Shown: in pieces, positions 22,510 through 33,374 of the stretch
Numbering within the stretch: position 1 is the stretch's first letter
Layout: each line of letters starts with the position of its first letter
NCBI RefSeq assembly: GCF_003265705.1
Contig: NW_020313045.1
Coordinates: 2,346,818-2,410,817, forward strand
DNA: 64,000 nt
Reading direction: 5' to 3'
DNA from: Callorhinus ursinus
Taxonomy: Eukaryota > Chordata > Mammalia > Carnivora > Otariidae
Notes under the pieces: generated by a model
Told to the model about the DNA's origin: nothing
What the model saw: only the letters and a program-made list of their open reading frames with translations
The model's database searches: none
Translations under genes and position numbers: made by a program

Positions 22510-23755
22510 TTACAGTATAAAGTCAAAACTTTTTCTATGAAACTGTTATTTTTGGATGATATCTGGGGATTCTTTATATACTTTAGGCCAGTAAACAATT
22601 TATCCCTTGATTGTTATTAAATTGTTCAAAATATCCTCAGAACCTGATGTGTAAACGTTATAAAACCTAACCTGTAAATGGAGTATGTTGAATGCTTCAT
22701 ACCACAATAACCACAAGGAAATTACTTTCCTTGATGCAACATTAAAATTGAGGAGTCCCATGGGCTTAATAATGGCACCTTTAAAAGAGGTATCTTCCCG
22801 TTAAAAAAAAAAAAAAAAATCCTTAAAGTGAGCCTTGCTCCAAAGTAGCACGGGGGTGAGGGGAGTCAGATTACAGCCTTTTACTTGAAGTTTCACAGCT
22901 AAAGATTCAACATGAAATCCGCTGCTACTGATAAAATAATTCTGAACAGTGTCAAAATCAGTCTTCATATATAACAAAGAACAAAAGAGTTCCCATCTTT
23001 AAGGTCAGATTAAGGTAATAGGCTAGATTGAGCCATCTATCCGGTAAAATAAATGCTTCTGGACAGTGCCAAGACTAAACAGGGTCAAGAATTCCTAAGC
23101 AAAACACCACTTATAACAGAGCGGGTCAGCGCAGAGGCCTGACCCAGTGGGGGGGTGCCCTGTAGCTGTAGGTCTAGAAGGCTACCCTGCAAATCCTCGT
23201 CAGACGCTTAATCAATATCATGCCTTAGGACCTGAACTGCTACTATAAAATCAATATTACCTTTATTTTAAGTAGCAGGAGGAACAATGAGATTATCTTG
23301 TTCCTTACAAGTCTGTCATGGAAAATCTGGCTCATGGTGTGTGTCATCTTCTGTTTTTGCCTGGAAGGAACGCGTTTGTTGGGCTTGGAGAGAGTCTGGC
23401 ACTGCAACCCAGAAATAATAGGAAAGGTGAAGGAATAACACTTTGGCTCAGGAAAGCTGGGGCCTAAATATACATTACAATCTGAGGAACAGCAACGAAT
23501 CATCAAGAGAGGAGCTCCGAGGCTTAAACCCACCAGCTAGCTCCATGCTGATGACTCCCCAGAGTTAGATCTCCAGCCCTGAGCTCCAGATTCTCCCTAC
23601 CCCACAGCCTCACTGGCAGCTCCTTGGATGCCAAACAGGCACCAGGTGTGTGAATGTCCAAAGGAGAACACTTGACCTCACACGTGCACCTGCTCCCCGC
23701 TCAGCCTTCTGGTCTTGGTATGTGGTCACAATCCAGGGGATCATGCTAAAAACGT
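22510..23755. other. No gene seen; unique sequence
   Basis: Contains an A run at 22803-22819 but no named repeat. A 96-codon reverse frame at 23243-23533 has no domain and no supporting splice context. Confidence 0.45.
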
Positions 23756-23759
23756 GCAA

Positions 23760-24495
23760 GTTATGCCTGATTCCTCTGTTCTTTCAAAACTCTCTCAAAC
23801 CCTGTCAGCTTCACCTCTAAAATATAGCTGAAATCCCTCTCCTCCTCTCTACGTCCATCATCACCATGTGGGCCAAGCGCTGAGCGCCTCTCTCTTCCTG
23901 ATGTTTCCCCCTCATTGTGCTCTGGCCCTCCAATATTCCCCAAACAGCAGCCAGAGTGAGCTTTGGAAAATGCCAATCGGACGCAGGCACTCCACACACA
24001 CACTCTCCATCTTAAGACCCTCCCATGGGTTCCCATCAGGCTTAGAGTAAAACCCGAATCTTTACCACAGCCCAAAGGCCCTAACATGACCTGGCCTCAT
24101 TCTTTCTCTCTTTTGTCTCTTTCTCCTTTAAGTTCTGGCCACTGACCTTCTCTGTTCCTCCTACATGCAAAGCTTATCAGCACCTCAGAGCCATGTCCCT
24201 GTGGCTGGAGTGAATAGCCTCATTACCCTTCAGATCTCACATGGAAAGCCACCTAGACTACTTGATCTACAGCAGCCCCTCCCCTCACTCAGTATCATAC
24301 CATACTGCTCATCACTGTTAGACATGGTCTTATGTATGTATCATCCTTAGCACTGTTTACTTATTTCCTACCCTTGACAGAATGTTAACCTCCACGAGAC
24401 GAGGGACTTTGGTCTGTTTGTCACCACTAAATCACCAGTCCAGTACAGCACTGCGCACATAATAGGCTTCGGTTAATACCTGCTGAATGAATAGC
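23760..24495 (+). repeat. L2 LINE 3' half (sense), long copy
   Basis: It shows the L2 order: 'cagcagccagagtgagcttt', 'ccatgggttcccatcaggct', 'tagagtaaaacccgaatctt', 'cacgagacgagggactttgg', 'cataataggcttcggttaat' and 'cctgctgaatgaatagcc'. One of the best preserved L2 copies here. Frames on either strand inside it are repeat-derived. Confidence 0.9.
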
Positions 24496-24809
24496 CAGGT
24501 AGCACCCGGAAATCTGTTATTGATCTCAGTCTGGCTAAAAGTATCAGCGATGTGTTCTCACTCAGAGTACTATGGTCAGAGACAGAATTTAAGAACAGAG
24601 AATCCTCTGAACTGCCCTACATGGGGTCAAACATCTCTAACGTTTTCCATTTGAAAACTGTGTGCTGTTCAAGAAGACAATAGGAAGAAATAAATGCTCA
24701 GCTTTACTTATGCTCTCTACTCCAATCCTGAGCCGCAGAGAACACAGCAGAAGCTCAAATGATGTCTCCAATCACCATCACATCATTCTTCCTTTCCCTG
24801 TCCATCACA

Positions 24810-24904
24810 ACACACACACACACGCACACGCACGCACGCGCGCACACGCGCGCGCACACGCACACGTGCGCACACACACGCACACGCACACGCACACACA
24901 CACG
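24810..24904. repeat. Compound (CA)n/(CG)n microsatellite
   Basis: 95 bases of CA and CG alternation, including 'gcacgcgcgcacacgcgcgc' near 24833. It is similar in make-up to 7121-7207. The two forward frames that cross it owe their length to the absence of stops in CA repeats. Confidence 0.95.
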
Positions 24905-25034
24905 ATCTTCTCACCAATCTCACATAATTGTCCACACGGGCCTCAAGTGGCCCTCTGGTTCACCGCCTCCCTCACTCCATCCATCAAGAACTCCGAAGTT
25001 TCACTTCCTAGATAAAGTGGTTTAAGTGAACAGA

Positions 25035-25265
25035 AAGGGAAAGAGCTAATATTTATCAAGTATCTCCCATATGCTGAATATTGTGCTGAATGCCCAAAAA
25101 CTTTTTTTACTAAGAATTATATTTAGCCTCATTTTTAGAGATAAGAAAATGTGGTCTTAGGCCCGTGACTTGCCAGAAGTCAAGCAGGTAAGTGGCAGAG
25201 GCAAGATTTAAATCCACATCATTCAAACTCTAAAATCCCAATTCTTTCCAAGTCTTCACTTTAGC
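25035..25265 (-). repeat. MIR SINE (antisense)
   Basis: 'gagctaatatttatcaagta', 'tagcctcatttttagagata', 'agtcaagcaggtaagtggca' and 'gaggcaagatttaaatccac' are reverse-complement MIR. Confidence 0.85.
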
Positions 25266-26520
25266 AACAAACAAGAAATACCAATATTATTTTTCTTCTA
25301 TGGTTTCAATTTGGGAATCAATAACATTCTTTCACAAATAGAGCCATATTACATTTCACTGATACTGGGTCCTTAGACCATAAACTTCTTTGTATGCAAT
25401 GGGTTCCTACATTACAAACAGTAAACTCCCTTCAAAGTTCCCTTATAATCCACAGGCAAAATATTACAGATGCAAAGGAATGCCTCCCCAAAGTTTCCTT
25501 TCCAACGGTATTACCTTGACTTTACAAGTGACACAAAATTGTCAGTGTGGATCAGGGGAATAACCCAGTTCAGCATAACACGTATCAAACATCCAGGGAG
25601 GTGATGACAAATACCAAAGCGCACAAAGCCAGATGATCCCCCTGAAAGGCCAATGTCTATGGTCAGTCTGAGCTTCCTTACTAATACATGATTCTATTCT
25701 TTCTACCACCCCTAAAATGTAAAAGCAAAAACATGACATTAAAATACCTCCAAAACACAACCTGTGGGGTTTTTTTGTATAAATCATGGGTAAAATTAAA
25801 TTTAATAAATCAAATTATTTCTTGTCAAACTTTATTCATCATAACAATAAATATTTTCAATAACACTACGTAAAACCATGAAATCTAAAAAGGTTTATTT
25901 CTCAAAGAAAAATTTACGTACAAAATTCCATGTAGAAGGGCAAAACAAATTGGTCTGACATGTTCATTTTAGCCCTTTCTATCCTGGTAGATATGAGAAA
26001 TTCTCTAAATGTATCCACTCACATAAATATCTTCCAGATCTTTCCTAAGTAATCCAGACACTTCTTCCATTACATTAATTTTCTCTGTGGATCATTATTA
26101 AATAAATTCACCACAAGCCAATTTAAAATGGCACAGCATGAAAAAATAAATAAATGGCATATTGTGTTTGAAAGTAAGAACATATTAGGCTATTTGGTGC
26201 TTTTGCTATTTAAGCCTCTGTTTTTACAGATAATAAAATGAGGGCTTTTAAGGCATGTTAAATCATGAGATACCGATTAAATTAAAACTCTAAACTTGTA
26301 GTGGCAAGAAACCATGACTTTTTAGTCTCTTTTAAGGACTGACTGAAAACTTGGCTCTTCGTAAGGTTGCTGTTTACAAAAGGAGCCTTACTTTTGTGAA
26401 AAGCTCTGCAAACAACAAAATAGCACCAAATCAATACTCTTCTTCTTTATTTCCCTTCTCCTTTCTTCCTTCCTCTCGCTTTCTCTCTCTTTCTTTCTGT
26501 TTTGCTTTTAAGATCATAGA
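25265..26520. other. No gene seen; AT-rich unique sequence
   Basis: Low-GC sequence without a named repeat. It ends in a pyrimidine-rich stretch at 26438-26510 made of TTC, TCCT and TTTC words. Confidence 0.45.
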
Positions 26521-26720
26521 ATGGTGAGTTGTGTGGCATCAGGTTCAACCCAAAACGATAAAAACCCACACTCTCTGCTCCCCACCCTAGCACGCTCTAC
26601 GGCTGTAAATATTTCATGGTATTACCATCATTCACTCGGTGCTTATATTGTCTGATCAAGCCTCTATTTCTGTCTGTTAGATACTCTGGAGGATAGTGTT
26701 TTTTCATGTCTGCTGCTCAG

Positions 26721-26974
26721 TCGCATAAAGCCCTTGCTTCTCAAAGGTTCTTCAAAGTTCAATAATTTATTAAACACTGCTGGGGTCGGTAAGCACTCAC
26801 AGAAATGCATAACTACAGAATATGCGGAACTATTAAAGAGTTTCTTTAATAAAGAAGGTGACTTTAGAGAAAATGACAGCATTGTTGCTTATACTAGAGA
26901 GGCATACCCTGAACGACTGAGGCTATCCTGCGCTAAGGGGCAAGAATTTAAAATAAACGCAAGTCTGGTTATAG
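26721..26974 (+). other. Exon-like open segment, unassigned
   Basis: 254 bases lie between a good acceptor, 'tgttttttcatgtctgctgctcag' in pieces at 26697-26720, and a good donor 'atag/gtaaga' at 26971-26980. One frame stays open across all 84 whole codons (from CGC at 26722). The product is mixed in composition and includes EYAELLKSFF and YPERLRLSC. There are at least six CpGs in an AT-rich setting. Against it: no domain I recognise, no second exon, and intron phases of 2 and 1. It could equally be conserved non-coding DNA or chance. Confidence 0.25.
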
Positions 26975-26999
26975 GTAAGAGTCATTAAGCGAACACACT

Positions 27000-27305
27000 G
27001 TGAGATGGCCCTCTACAGAAGCCCAAAATCAGAAATCAAGCCCCCAGATCACCCCTTCCTCGGTGTGACTACTCAGGTCTCCATGTCTCCTCTTCCTAAA
27101 TACAGTTGAAAATTTACAAGTTCAGTAAAATACTTTTGAAGCTGTACACCAATGACATTTTTTACTTAACAATATTGCTCCCAAAGTCTACTCATTATAC
27201 TTACTCCTTCCTACTGATCTCTGAGCAAGAAGCTCAGAGGACACTGAAATAGAAATACATATAACACATACAAAATCAAAGTAATAAAACTTTGAGGAGT
27301 ATACT
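27000..27305. other. No gene seen; unique sequence
   Basis: No named repeat or supportable exon. Confidence 0.4.
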
Positions 27306-27309
27306 TTAA

Positions 27310-27560
27310 TCAGCAAGTGTTTATTGAATTCAGATTTATCAGGAGCCATAGGGAATACAAGCAGACTAACACATTGCTCTATGTTCAGAGGATACTAAAT
27401 CTAGTTGGGTAACAGAGTACATACACACACTGAATGCTCAGAGTAAGACCCAAAACAGTACAGAATTCATCGTTAAACTGAGTGAGAGCTTTTGAGGGCC
27501 ACAGTATTTCAGAGAAGGTAGAAGAAGCCTATTTGAGTGTCAGCAGTCAAGGAAGATGTT
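27310..27560 (-). repeat. L2 LINE fragment (antisense), diverged
   Basis: 'gcaagtgtttattgaattca' and 'tcagagaaggtagaagaagc' suggest reverse-strand L2. The match is weak in the middle. Confidence 0.4.
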
Positions 27561-28245
27561 AAGGAAGAAATTATTTTCTACATATTAAATTTTGCTTTAT
27601 TTTGATTTCCAAATAAATCGTAGGAAAAGAAACCCTAATGCCCAAATTAATGATTAACACAACAAATTCACTTCCATTTAAACATGGCAGACATAAAACA
27701 CACACTGAGCTCCCTCCCAAAACCAAGAGAATGAGAGAAATGGTATCAGCAGATGAAAAATGTCAACCCCACATTTTGGAAGATAGAAGAGGAACGCTAA
27801 CTAGTGTAACAGAACAGGCAAAGTCGAAACCTACTGGCAGGGCAGGGATTGGGGGGAAAGGGGAAGACCAGTAAGGAGTGAGCTGATTCACACCACCATC
27901 TCCAGGAAGGCTCAGGAATTACAGGAACTGGGTACCGCTGACAGCAAGTGCATTTCAGAAGTGGAGGTGAAAACAGGAAGCCTGGTGGGAAGTCTATGAA
28001 TAGAGGTTAGACCCCACATCCTTCCTCTCAATCCCAATAGACAGGCAAGCAGCACAACCCTGGCCAAGTGAGGGATGGTTTTCTGTCTGAAAGCAGTTGA
28101 CCCAGAGAGGTCTGGACCCTAGAGTACCTGAGAACAGAAATGAAGGCTACATGTCAGCTATGAGGGCCTTCTTCTTCTCTCTGGGGTTCCATAAATTCAT
28201 GATGAAGGACTTGGGTGCGTCAGTTTTCATCCCATGTGCTGGGCA
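27560..28245. other. No gene seen; unique, with a G-quadruplex motif
   Basis: No named repeat. The 78-codon frame at 27638-27874 has no recognisable domain and ends in the G-rich stretch described at 27840. Confidence 0.4.
27840..27863 (+). other. G-quadruplex motif in unique DNA
   Basis: Four G tracts (3, 3, 6 and 4) are separated by loops of 2, 3 and 3 bases. This fits the strict intramolecular three-tetrad pattern. It is not in a SINE, unlike other G-rich stretches in the window. Confidence 0.8.
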
Positions 28246-28261
28246 CTCAATGGACACTTCT

Positions 28262-28467
28262 TTTTTTTTTTTTTAAAGATTTTATTTGTTTTATTTGACA
28301 CACAGAGAGAGACACAGCGAGAGCAGGAACACAAGCAGGGGGAGGGGGAGAGGGAGAAGCAGGCTTCCCGCGGAGCAGGGAGCCCAACGCGGGGCTCAAT
28401 CCCAGGACGCTGGCATCATGACCTGAGCCGAAGGCAGATGCTTAATGACTGAGCCACCCAGGCGCCC
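28262..28467 (-). mobile_element. CAN-SINE, antisense, with 16-bp TSD
   Basis: A T run and 'aaagattttatttg' lead in, and the head 'gagccacccaggcgccc' closes. The TSD 'ctcaatggacacttct' is exact at 28246-28261 and 28468-28483. Internal 'gccgaaggcagatgc' marks the common 'ctgccttcggc' subfamily. The perfect TSD indicates a relatively young insertion. Confidence 0.97.
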
Positions 28468-28499
28468 CTCAATGGACACTTCTGATTTCAAAAGTCACT

Positions 28500-29260
28500 C
28501 GTATCTTTTAGACCAAGGAAATTACCTTATATTATTTCTTTGATCATTTCTTCTCTTCTGATATATTGGATCTCATTCTACAACTCCTAGAGTTGGATAC
28601 TGGACCACTGGGACTGATCCTCTATTTTTATATCTTGCTTTATCCTTTTTGTTCTACTTTCTGAGTTCTACTTTGTTTCTAATCCTATTGGAGTTTTGAT
28701 TTTTACTATCATGGTTTTATTTTCTGAGAGTTCTTCTTTGCTCTCTAAATGTTCCTTTAAAAAATATTTTGCTATGGAAAATTTTAAACACATAAAAGTA
28801 CAGAGAACTGTATAATAAGCCCTCATGTACTCACTACACAACTTCAACAATTATCAACATTTTACTCATCTTAACTCATCTATTCTCCGACCCTACCTTT
28901 TTTTTCCTGAATTGCTTCAAAACCTCAGACATCATCATCTTTCAATTGTAATTCTTTGGTATGTACCTCTAAACAGAAAGACAACTTCTCTTTTAAAATA
29001 CCATGATACATTATCACAACTAAGAGAATTAACAATATGAATGTTCCTTTTGATTAACATCTTGTTCCTGTTTCATGTAAGTACTATTTTTCCTCATCTA
29101 AGGATATTAATTATAATTTGTTTTGAAGTTTTGTCTTTAACTCTCCACATCATATTATTTCTCTGTATTCCCTTCCCTCTGGTTTTTGTTTTTGTTTTGT
29201 TTTGCTTTGTATTGTCTTATTTTTTGGAGGCATTCCTCCATACTTGATGACGCTTGCCTA
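28500..29260 (-). repeat. Old LINE-derived sequence, probably L1M antisense
   Basis: Two blocks resemble known L1M-type text: 28640-28755 ('tttgttctactttctgagtt', 'tttctgagagttcttctttg') and 28760-29035 ('gctatggaaaattttaaaca', 'ctcatgtactcactacacaa', 'aacctcagacatcatcatct'). Orientation and subfamily are uncertain. Confidence 0.45.
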
Positions 29261-29264
29261 TCAG

Positions 29265-30600
29265 GTGTAAGTTCAAATGAAGCCATACAAATGGAATTGG
29301 AAGCCGTGTGTGCAGAAACAGAGGTTGTCAGTTGCTGGGCCTTGCTGTAGGGCGGTATGATGGAAACCTGGCCTTTTCTTTAGATATCCCCAAATGTCAA
29401 CCTATATATTCTTCTTCGGGCTGGTCAGCTTCCTTGAAGAGGAATCCTCAAATCTCTTCTCTGGTTAGTTACATAACCACTCTAAATAATAGAGATCACA
29501 AAGGGCAGGCCTAGGCTGCTTCCAGCCTGAGAAAGTAAGTGTGGCTTATTTGGACCAACTAAGTTTTAAAATTCAATTCACAGAGAGCTCTTTACAATAA
29601 AGAGCTTTCAAATAAAAATCCACATTTTGAGCTTCCTTCAAAAACAATCAGAGTATCTGCGAACACTGGGCCCGTGTTCACAGACTGAAGCTCAGTTAGA
29701 GCGGGCCCCTCTGGGTAGTGCATGTACCTCTAGTCTCACCACCAGAACCACCCGTCCCTGCTGTCTCTCCTAAATTGAGACAGAGTTGCCGCTTTTATTA
29801 ATCATCTTCCCCTATGTGGCCCCTATAGGTGGGCAAAGTTGAAGATTCCTGCTATAATGAGATGTGAATGCATAAAAGGAAAAGACATTTGTAAAATATA
29901 CTTGGATTTATTTTGAGGTATCCTGGAAAAAGGATGAATAATCCAAAGGAAGAGAAGGTAAGACCAAACAGGCGATCACAAGAGGAACCCTGTATATTTC
30001 ATATCTCAAAATTAAACAGCTCTCCAATACCTGAGTACCTGCACCACAACCGAATTCAGCTCTTCTCAAAGGGTCATATGCCAAAGACCCAGATTTTAGC
30101 TGGGGCAGAAACAGAGGTTTATCCTTTGCATTCCTAGAGGGAATGGAAATTCTCAAAAATGCTTTTCCTCCACAAAGGGGCAGGCAAATTATAATGCTTT
30201 ATAGGCATGAAGACAGATCAAGTTCTGAATTCACAGACTTTTAAAAGCCCTGAAGGCTCTTTTCTTATATAATACACTTGGCATTATATAAAATAAATAT
30301 GAATATAGAAGCATATACGTATCTATATATATACATATATGTGTATATCTGCACGCGCACGCACGCGCCAAAGCCAAGCTTAGCAAATACATCAGGTAAA
30401 TTCCTAGAAGTTTCTAAAGACTGTTTAGACACGTTCAAGTGGCTTTTTAAAAAACGCAAAATGATCAGCCATTAAAAATATCCAGTGACATTTCTTTTTA
30501 CTGGTTGGAAACGATTTCACCAGTTTCATACTTAAAAGTCATCCCCATGACTCTTGGCTATATACCTATTAGCTAAAAATAACAATGCTACAAAACTTGC
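29265..30600. other. No gene seen; unique sequence
   Basis: No named repeat apart from a short AT/TG/CG alternating patch at 30311-30368. The open frames here are short and unsupported. Confidence 0.45.
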
Positions 30601-31080
30601 TTTTGGATTAACAGCCCTGTCATTTATCCTTTAAATGTTTATCTCCTTTGGTCACAATTTTATTGTAGTTAAACAGCAACTAGTGTGTGACCAAAAGCAT
30701 TCAAAGGCTCTGAGTACACAAAGAGCACACTGTTCTGTTTTCCAGCTGAATGGACTTTTCCGTGTGCGAACAAAAGACAAGGTCCTGCTATTCTCCAAAT
30801 TAAAAGGCAAGAAACAGCAAGGAAAAACACTGCACAGAAAACCTCTCTCGGTTCACTTTACAAATGCTAATGTAACAGTGAACCAAAGAGCTGCTTTTCT
30901 CTTTCCAAAGTTTTCAAAGTCATGAAAAATAATTACACGTCTCCGCCTCACTTTTAAAAGGCTTGTGCTAATAATAATTTGCAATCCGCTGTATCTAATA
31001 CAGTATATTTTATCTAATGTGGATCGTATGAGAGAAAGGACAGCCACATGCAAACATTGTGGCCTAAAACCAATGAGTCA
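30600..31080. other. Unique block with a 96-codon open frame, unassigned
   Basis: A forward frame at 30635-30925 is open for 96 codons and is rich in K and F. A fair acceptor-like site, 'ctgttctgttttccag', ends at 30745, but I see no convincing donor. No repeat is recognised. It may be conserved non-coding sequence, and coding status is doubtful. Confidence 0.2.
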
Positions 31081-31559
31081 GGCAAAATAGAAACAGTGCT
31101 ATCGTACAAGGGAACTGAAAGCACTCAATAGACCTGACATTTGAAACCTGAAATTTTCAAAAGCTCCCCGGGTCCTTATGAAAGCAGATGAGGCTGAATC
31201 CCCAAGGCCCTCTGCTAAGCTGAGAAAAGAAGCTGCTGCTGTCACCAACACTGACGAGGGGTGAGGGCTCCCTGACCTCAGTCTTTCCGAGGGCCACTAA
31301 GACCAGTCCCGGTAAACATCTCACTAAATGAGTGATCTCCTGGTCCAGCCCTCTGGCTAATTTAGCTCTCATGTATCTTTCCTATATCTCTCATGTCTTT
31401 AGTTCTTAAATAAATGAATGCATTATCTTTTTAGGTTGCTTTAACTTGTAGGCCTGAAAGAAGGAAGAGTGAGGGAACGGTTTCGACTTGGACACTGTTA
31501 TTTAGAAGGAGAGCAAGAGTCCGAGGGCTTGGGATTTATCTTCCTCTACTACAACGAGT

Positions 31560-31960
31560 ACAAACCATGTGTTATCTAGGATTAGGTTTGGCTTGCAAGC
31601 GACAGAAAATCCAAGAGGACAGTGGCTCCGCCAGACTTGGTGTGGTGATTCTCCTACTGTCCGGAGAGACTCGAGCCCCCTGCCAGCCAACCCAATCTGC
31701 TACCCCTAAGGACTGGCCCTGGCTCTCAAGATCCAATGCTGCCCTGAACATTCTCGGCAGCAAGGTAAAAGGCAGGGCCTAAGAAGAAAAGGGCAAAGGG
31801 CATACACCACCTTTCTCTTAAAGGAACATCCCAGAAACTACCACAGGATACAGGCTCTTGTTAGTCACCTGGCCACACCGAAGCTGCAGAGGACACTGGG
31901 AAACACAGCCTGGATTCTGTGTAGCTAGCCGCACTGGAAAACCCATGACAGGAGGAGGCA
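31560..31960 (-). repeat. Ancient LTR-like repeat (antisense), tentative
   Basis: 'aggtttggcttgcaagcgac' opens it, and 'cacctggccacaccgaagct', 'ctgggaaacacagcctggat' close it. The last is the reverse of the 'acatttcccag' motif seen at 15275. The overlapping frames on both strands follow from the repeat's GC-rich make-up. Confidence 0.4.
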
Positions 31961-31964
31961 AAAG

Positions 31965-33130
31965 GGATTTGGGAGTTTATTCGAAGTCTCTGCCACATGG
32001 AGATTTCCATGTTTTATGAAACTAGAAATGGTTGATGATTTCAGTCAAAAAAAAAAAAAAAAAAGATCCTCTTCGGAATAGGAAACTTGCAAATGCTGCA
32101 AAGAGAAAAGTCACTGAAATCTACAGACTTGACAGTGGAGTCCTTGAACTTCTCCCTACAACCCCTCAAGTATACCTCAATGATCTGCACCAGACAGCCG
32201 AATACTCTCATGTTCTTCCTCCCTAGGGAGTGAGTGCCCTGTTCCTGTGACTCCCACAGACCTGCAGGGACTCTCCTCTGCGTCGTGTCAACTGTCCAAG
32301 TTCCTCAGCCCTGCAGCCCAATCACCTCCCATCATTAAGAAAGAGGAGCCTCTCACATCCAAGGGGCAAATCTTACATAAATGACATTTGGCTGATGCCC
32401 AAAGGTGACAGGGATGAGAGCAGGATAAATAAAGAATAATGGAGAAGCCAGTTGGGGCAGTCTTTCATTATAGCTCTTTCAAGAGCTATTAATCTTGGTC
32501 ATAGTCAGTCGGCTAAAAATAATTACTTCTTCTAACACATGTTGTACACGCCAACTAGCCATGGTAACGGGTCAGCCCTTTCACCTAGGAAAGACGTGGC
32601 CTCTGGTTTGCCCACAGCCATCAGAATGGGTTTGCACAGTTGTTCTAGCACAAGCTCCTTGTCAGTCTAACCGAACAATACTATAAAGAGGAAGATCACT
32701 ATCAGCAATATTGTCATGCTGTCGGTAAGTTGCCGAAGTACCTAGAAGACCATTTAAAGACAATCAGAAATATTTTACAAGATGTTAACTTCCTTTGATT
32801 ATAATGAAGGGAAATACAATTTTAAATACCTGAGCATTATTGTTTTTTCCCCAAAGTATTTCACTGTTGAGGTATTTTAATGGAGTGCTGTTTGTCCTGA
32901 CTCACCAGTAATTTCTCGACACCCCCTGAAGTTCAAGGTATCTTTGAGCCTGCAAGTCAGTTTAGTTTACAGAAAATGCTCCAGGCCTGAAATTCTAACA
33001 TGCAGATTCAGCGCTAAATTAAACAGCTGAGTAATCTTGAAGAAGCGAACCAACTCTCTGGGCCTCGCCATGGTTCAGCTGTACTTCGGGACAGTTTGAC
33101 TGAAAAAAGCAGTATGGTTCCTTACAGGTT
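31965..33130. other. No gene seen; unique sequence
   Basis: Contains an A run at 32046-32063. No named repeat and no supportable exon. Confidence 0.45.
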
Positions 33131-33142
33131 AGACAGTACAAA

Positions 33143-33361
33143 TGGGGGCGCCTGGGTGGCTCAGACGGCTAAGCGTCTGCCTTCGGCTCAGATCATGATC
33201 CCGGCTCAGGTCATGATCCCGGGGTCCTGGGATCGAGCCCCGCATTGGGCTCCCTGCTCAGCGGGGAGCCTGCTTCTCCCCCTCCTTCAATCCTCCCCCC
33301 CCAACCCCACCCCCACCAGGCACACTCTCTCTCTTATAAATAAAATCTTTAAAAAAAAATA
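33143..33361 (+). mobile_element. CAN-SINE with internal 18-bp duplication
   Basis: It starts 'ggggcgcctgggtggctcag' and ends in 'aaataaaatctttaaaaaaa'. The flanking repeat 'acagtacaaa' stands at 33133-33142 and 33363-33372. An 18-base segment ('ggctcagatcatgatccc' / 'ggctcaggtcatgatccc') is duplicated in tandem inside the tRNA part, and a C-rich run replaces part of the CT-rich middle. Confidence 0.95.
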
Positions 33362-33374
33362 AACAGTACAAACA

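Noticed and set aside
24662..25025. Two overlapping frames with H/T/R/A repeats
   Set aside because: They come from the CA/CG microsatellite. Length and composition follow from the repeat.
29640..29700. Palindrome 'gaacactgggcccgtgttc' as a steroid receptor site
   Set aside because: The half-sites are separated by seven bases instead of the three needed by glucocorticoid-type receptors.
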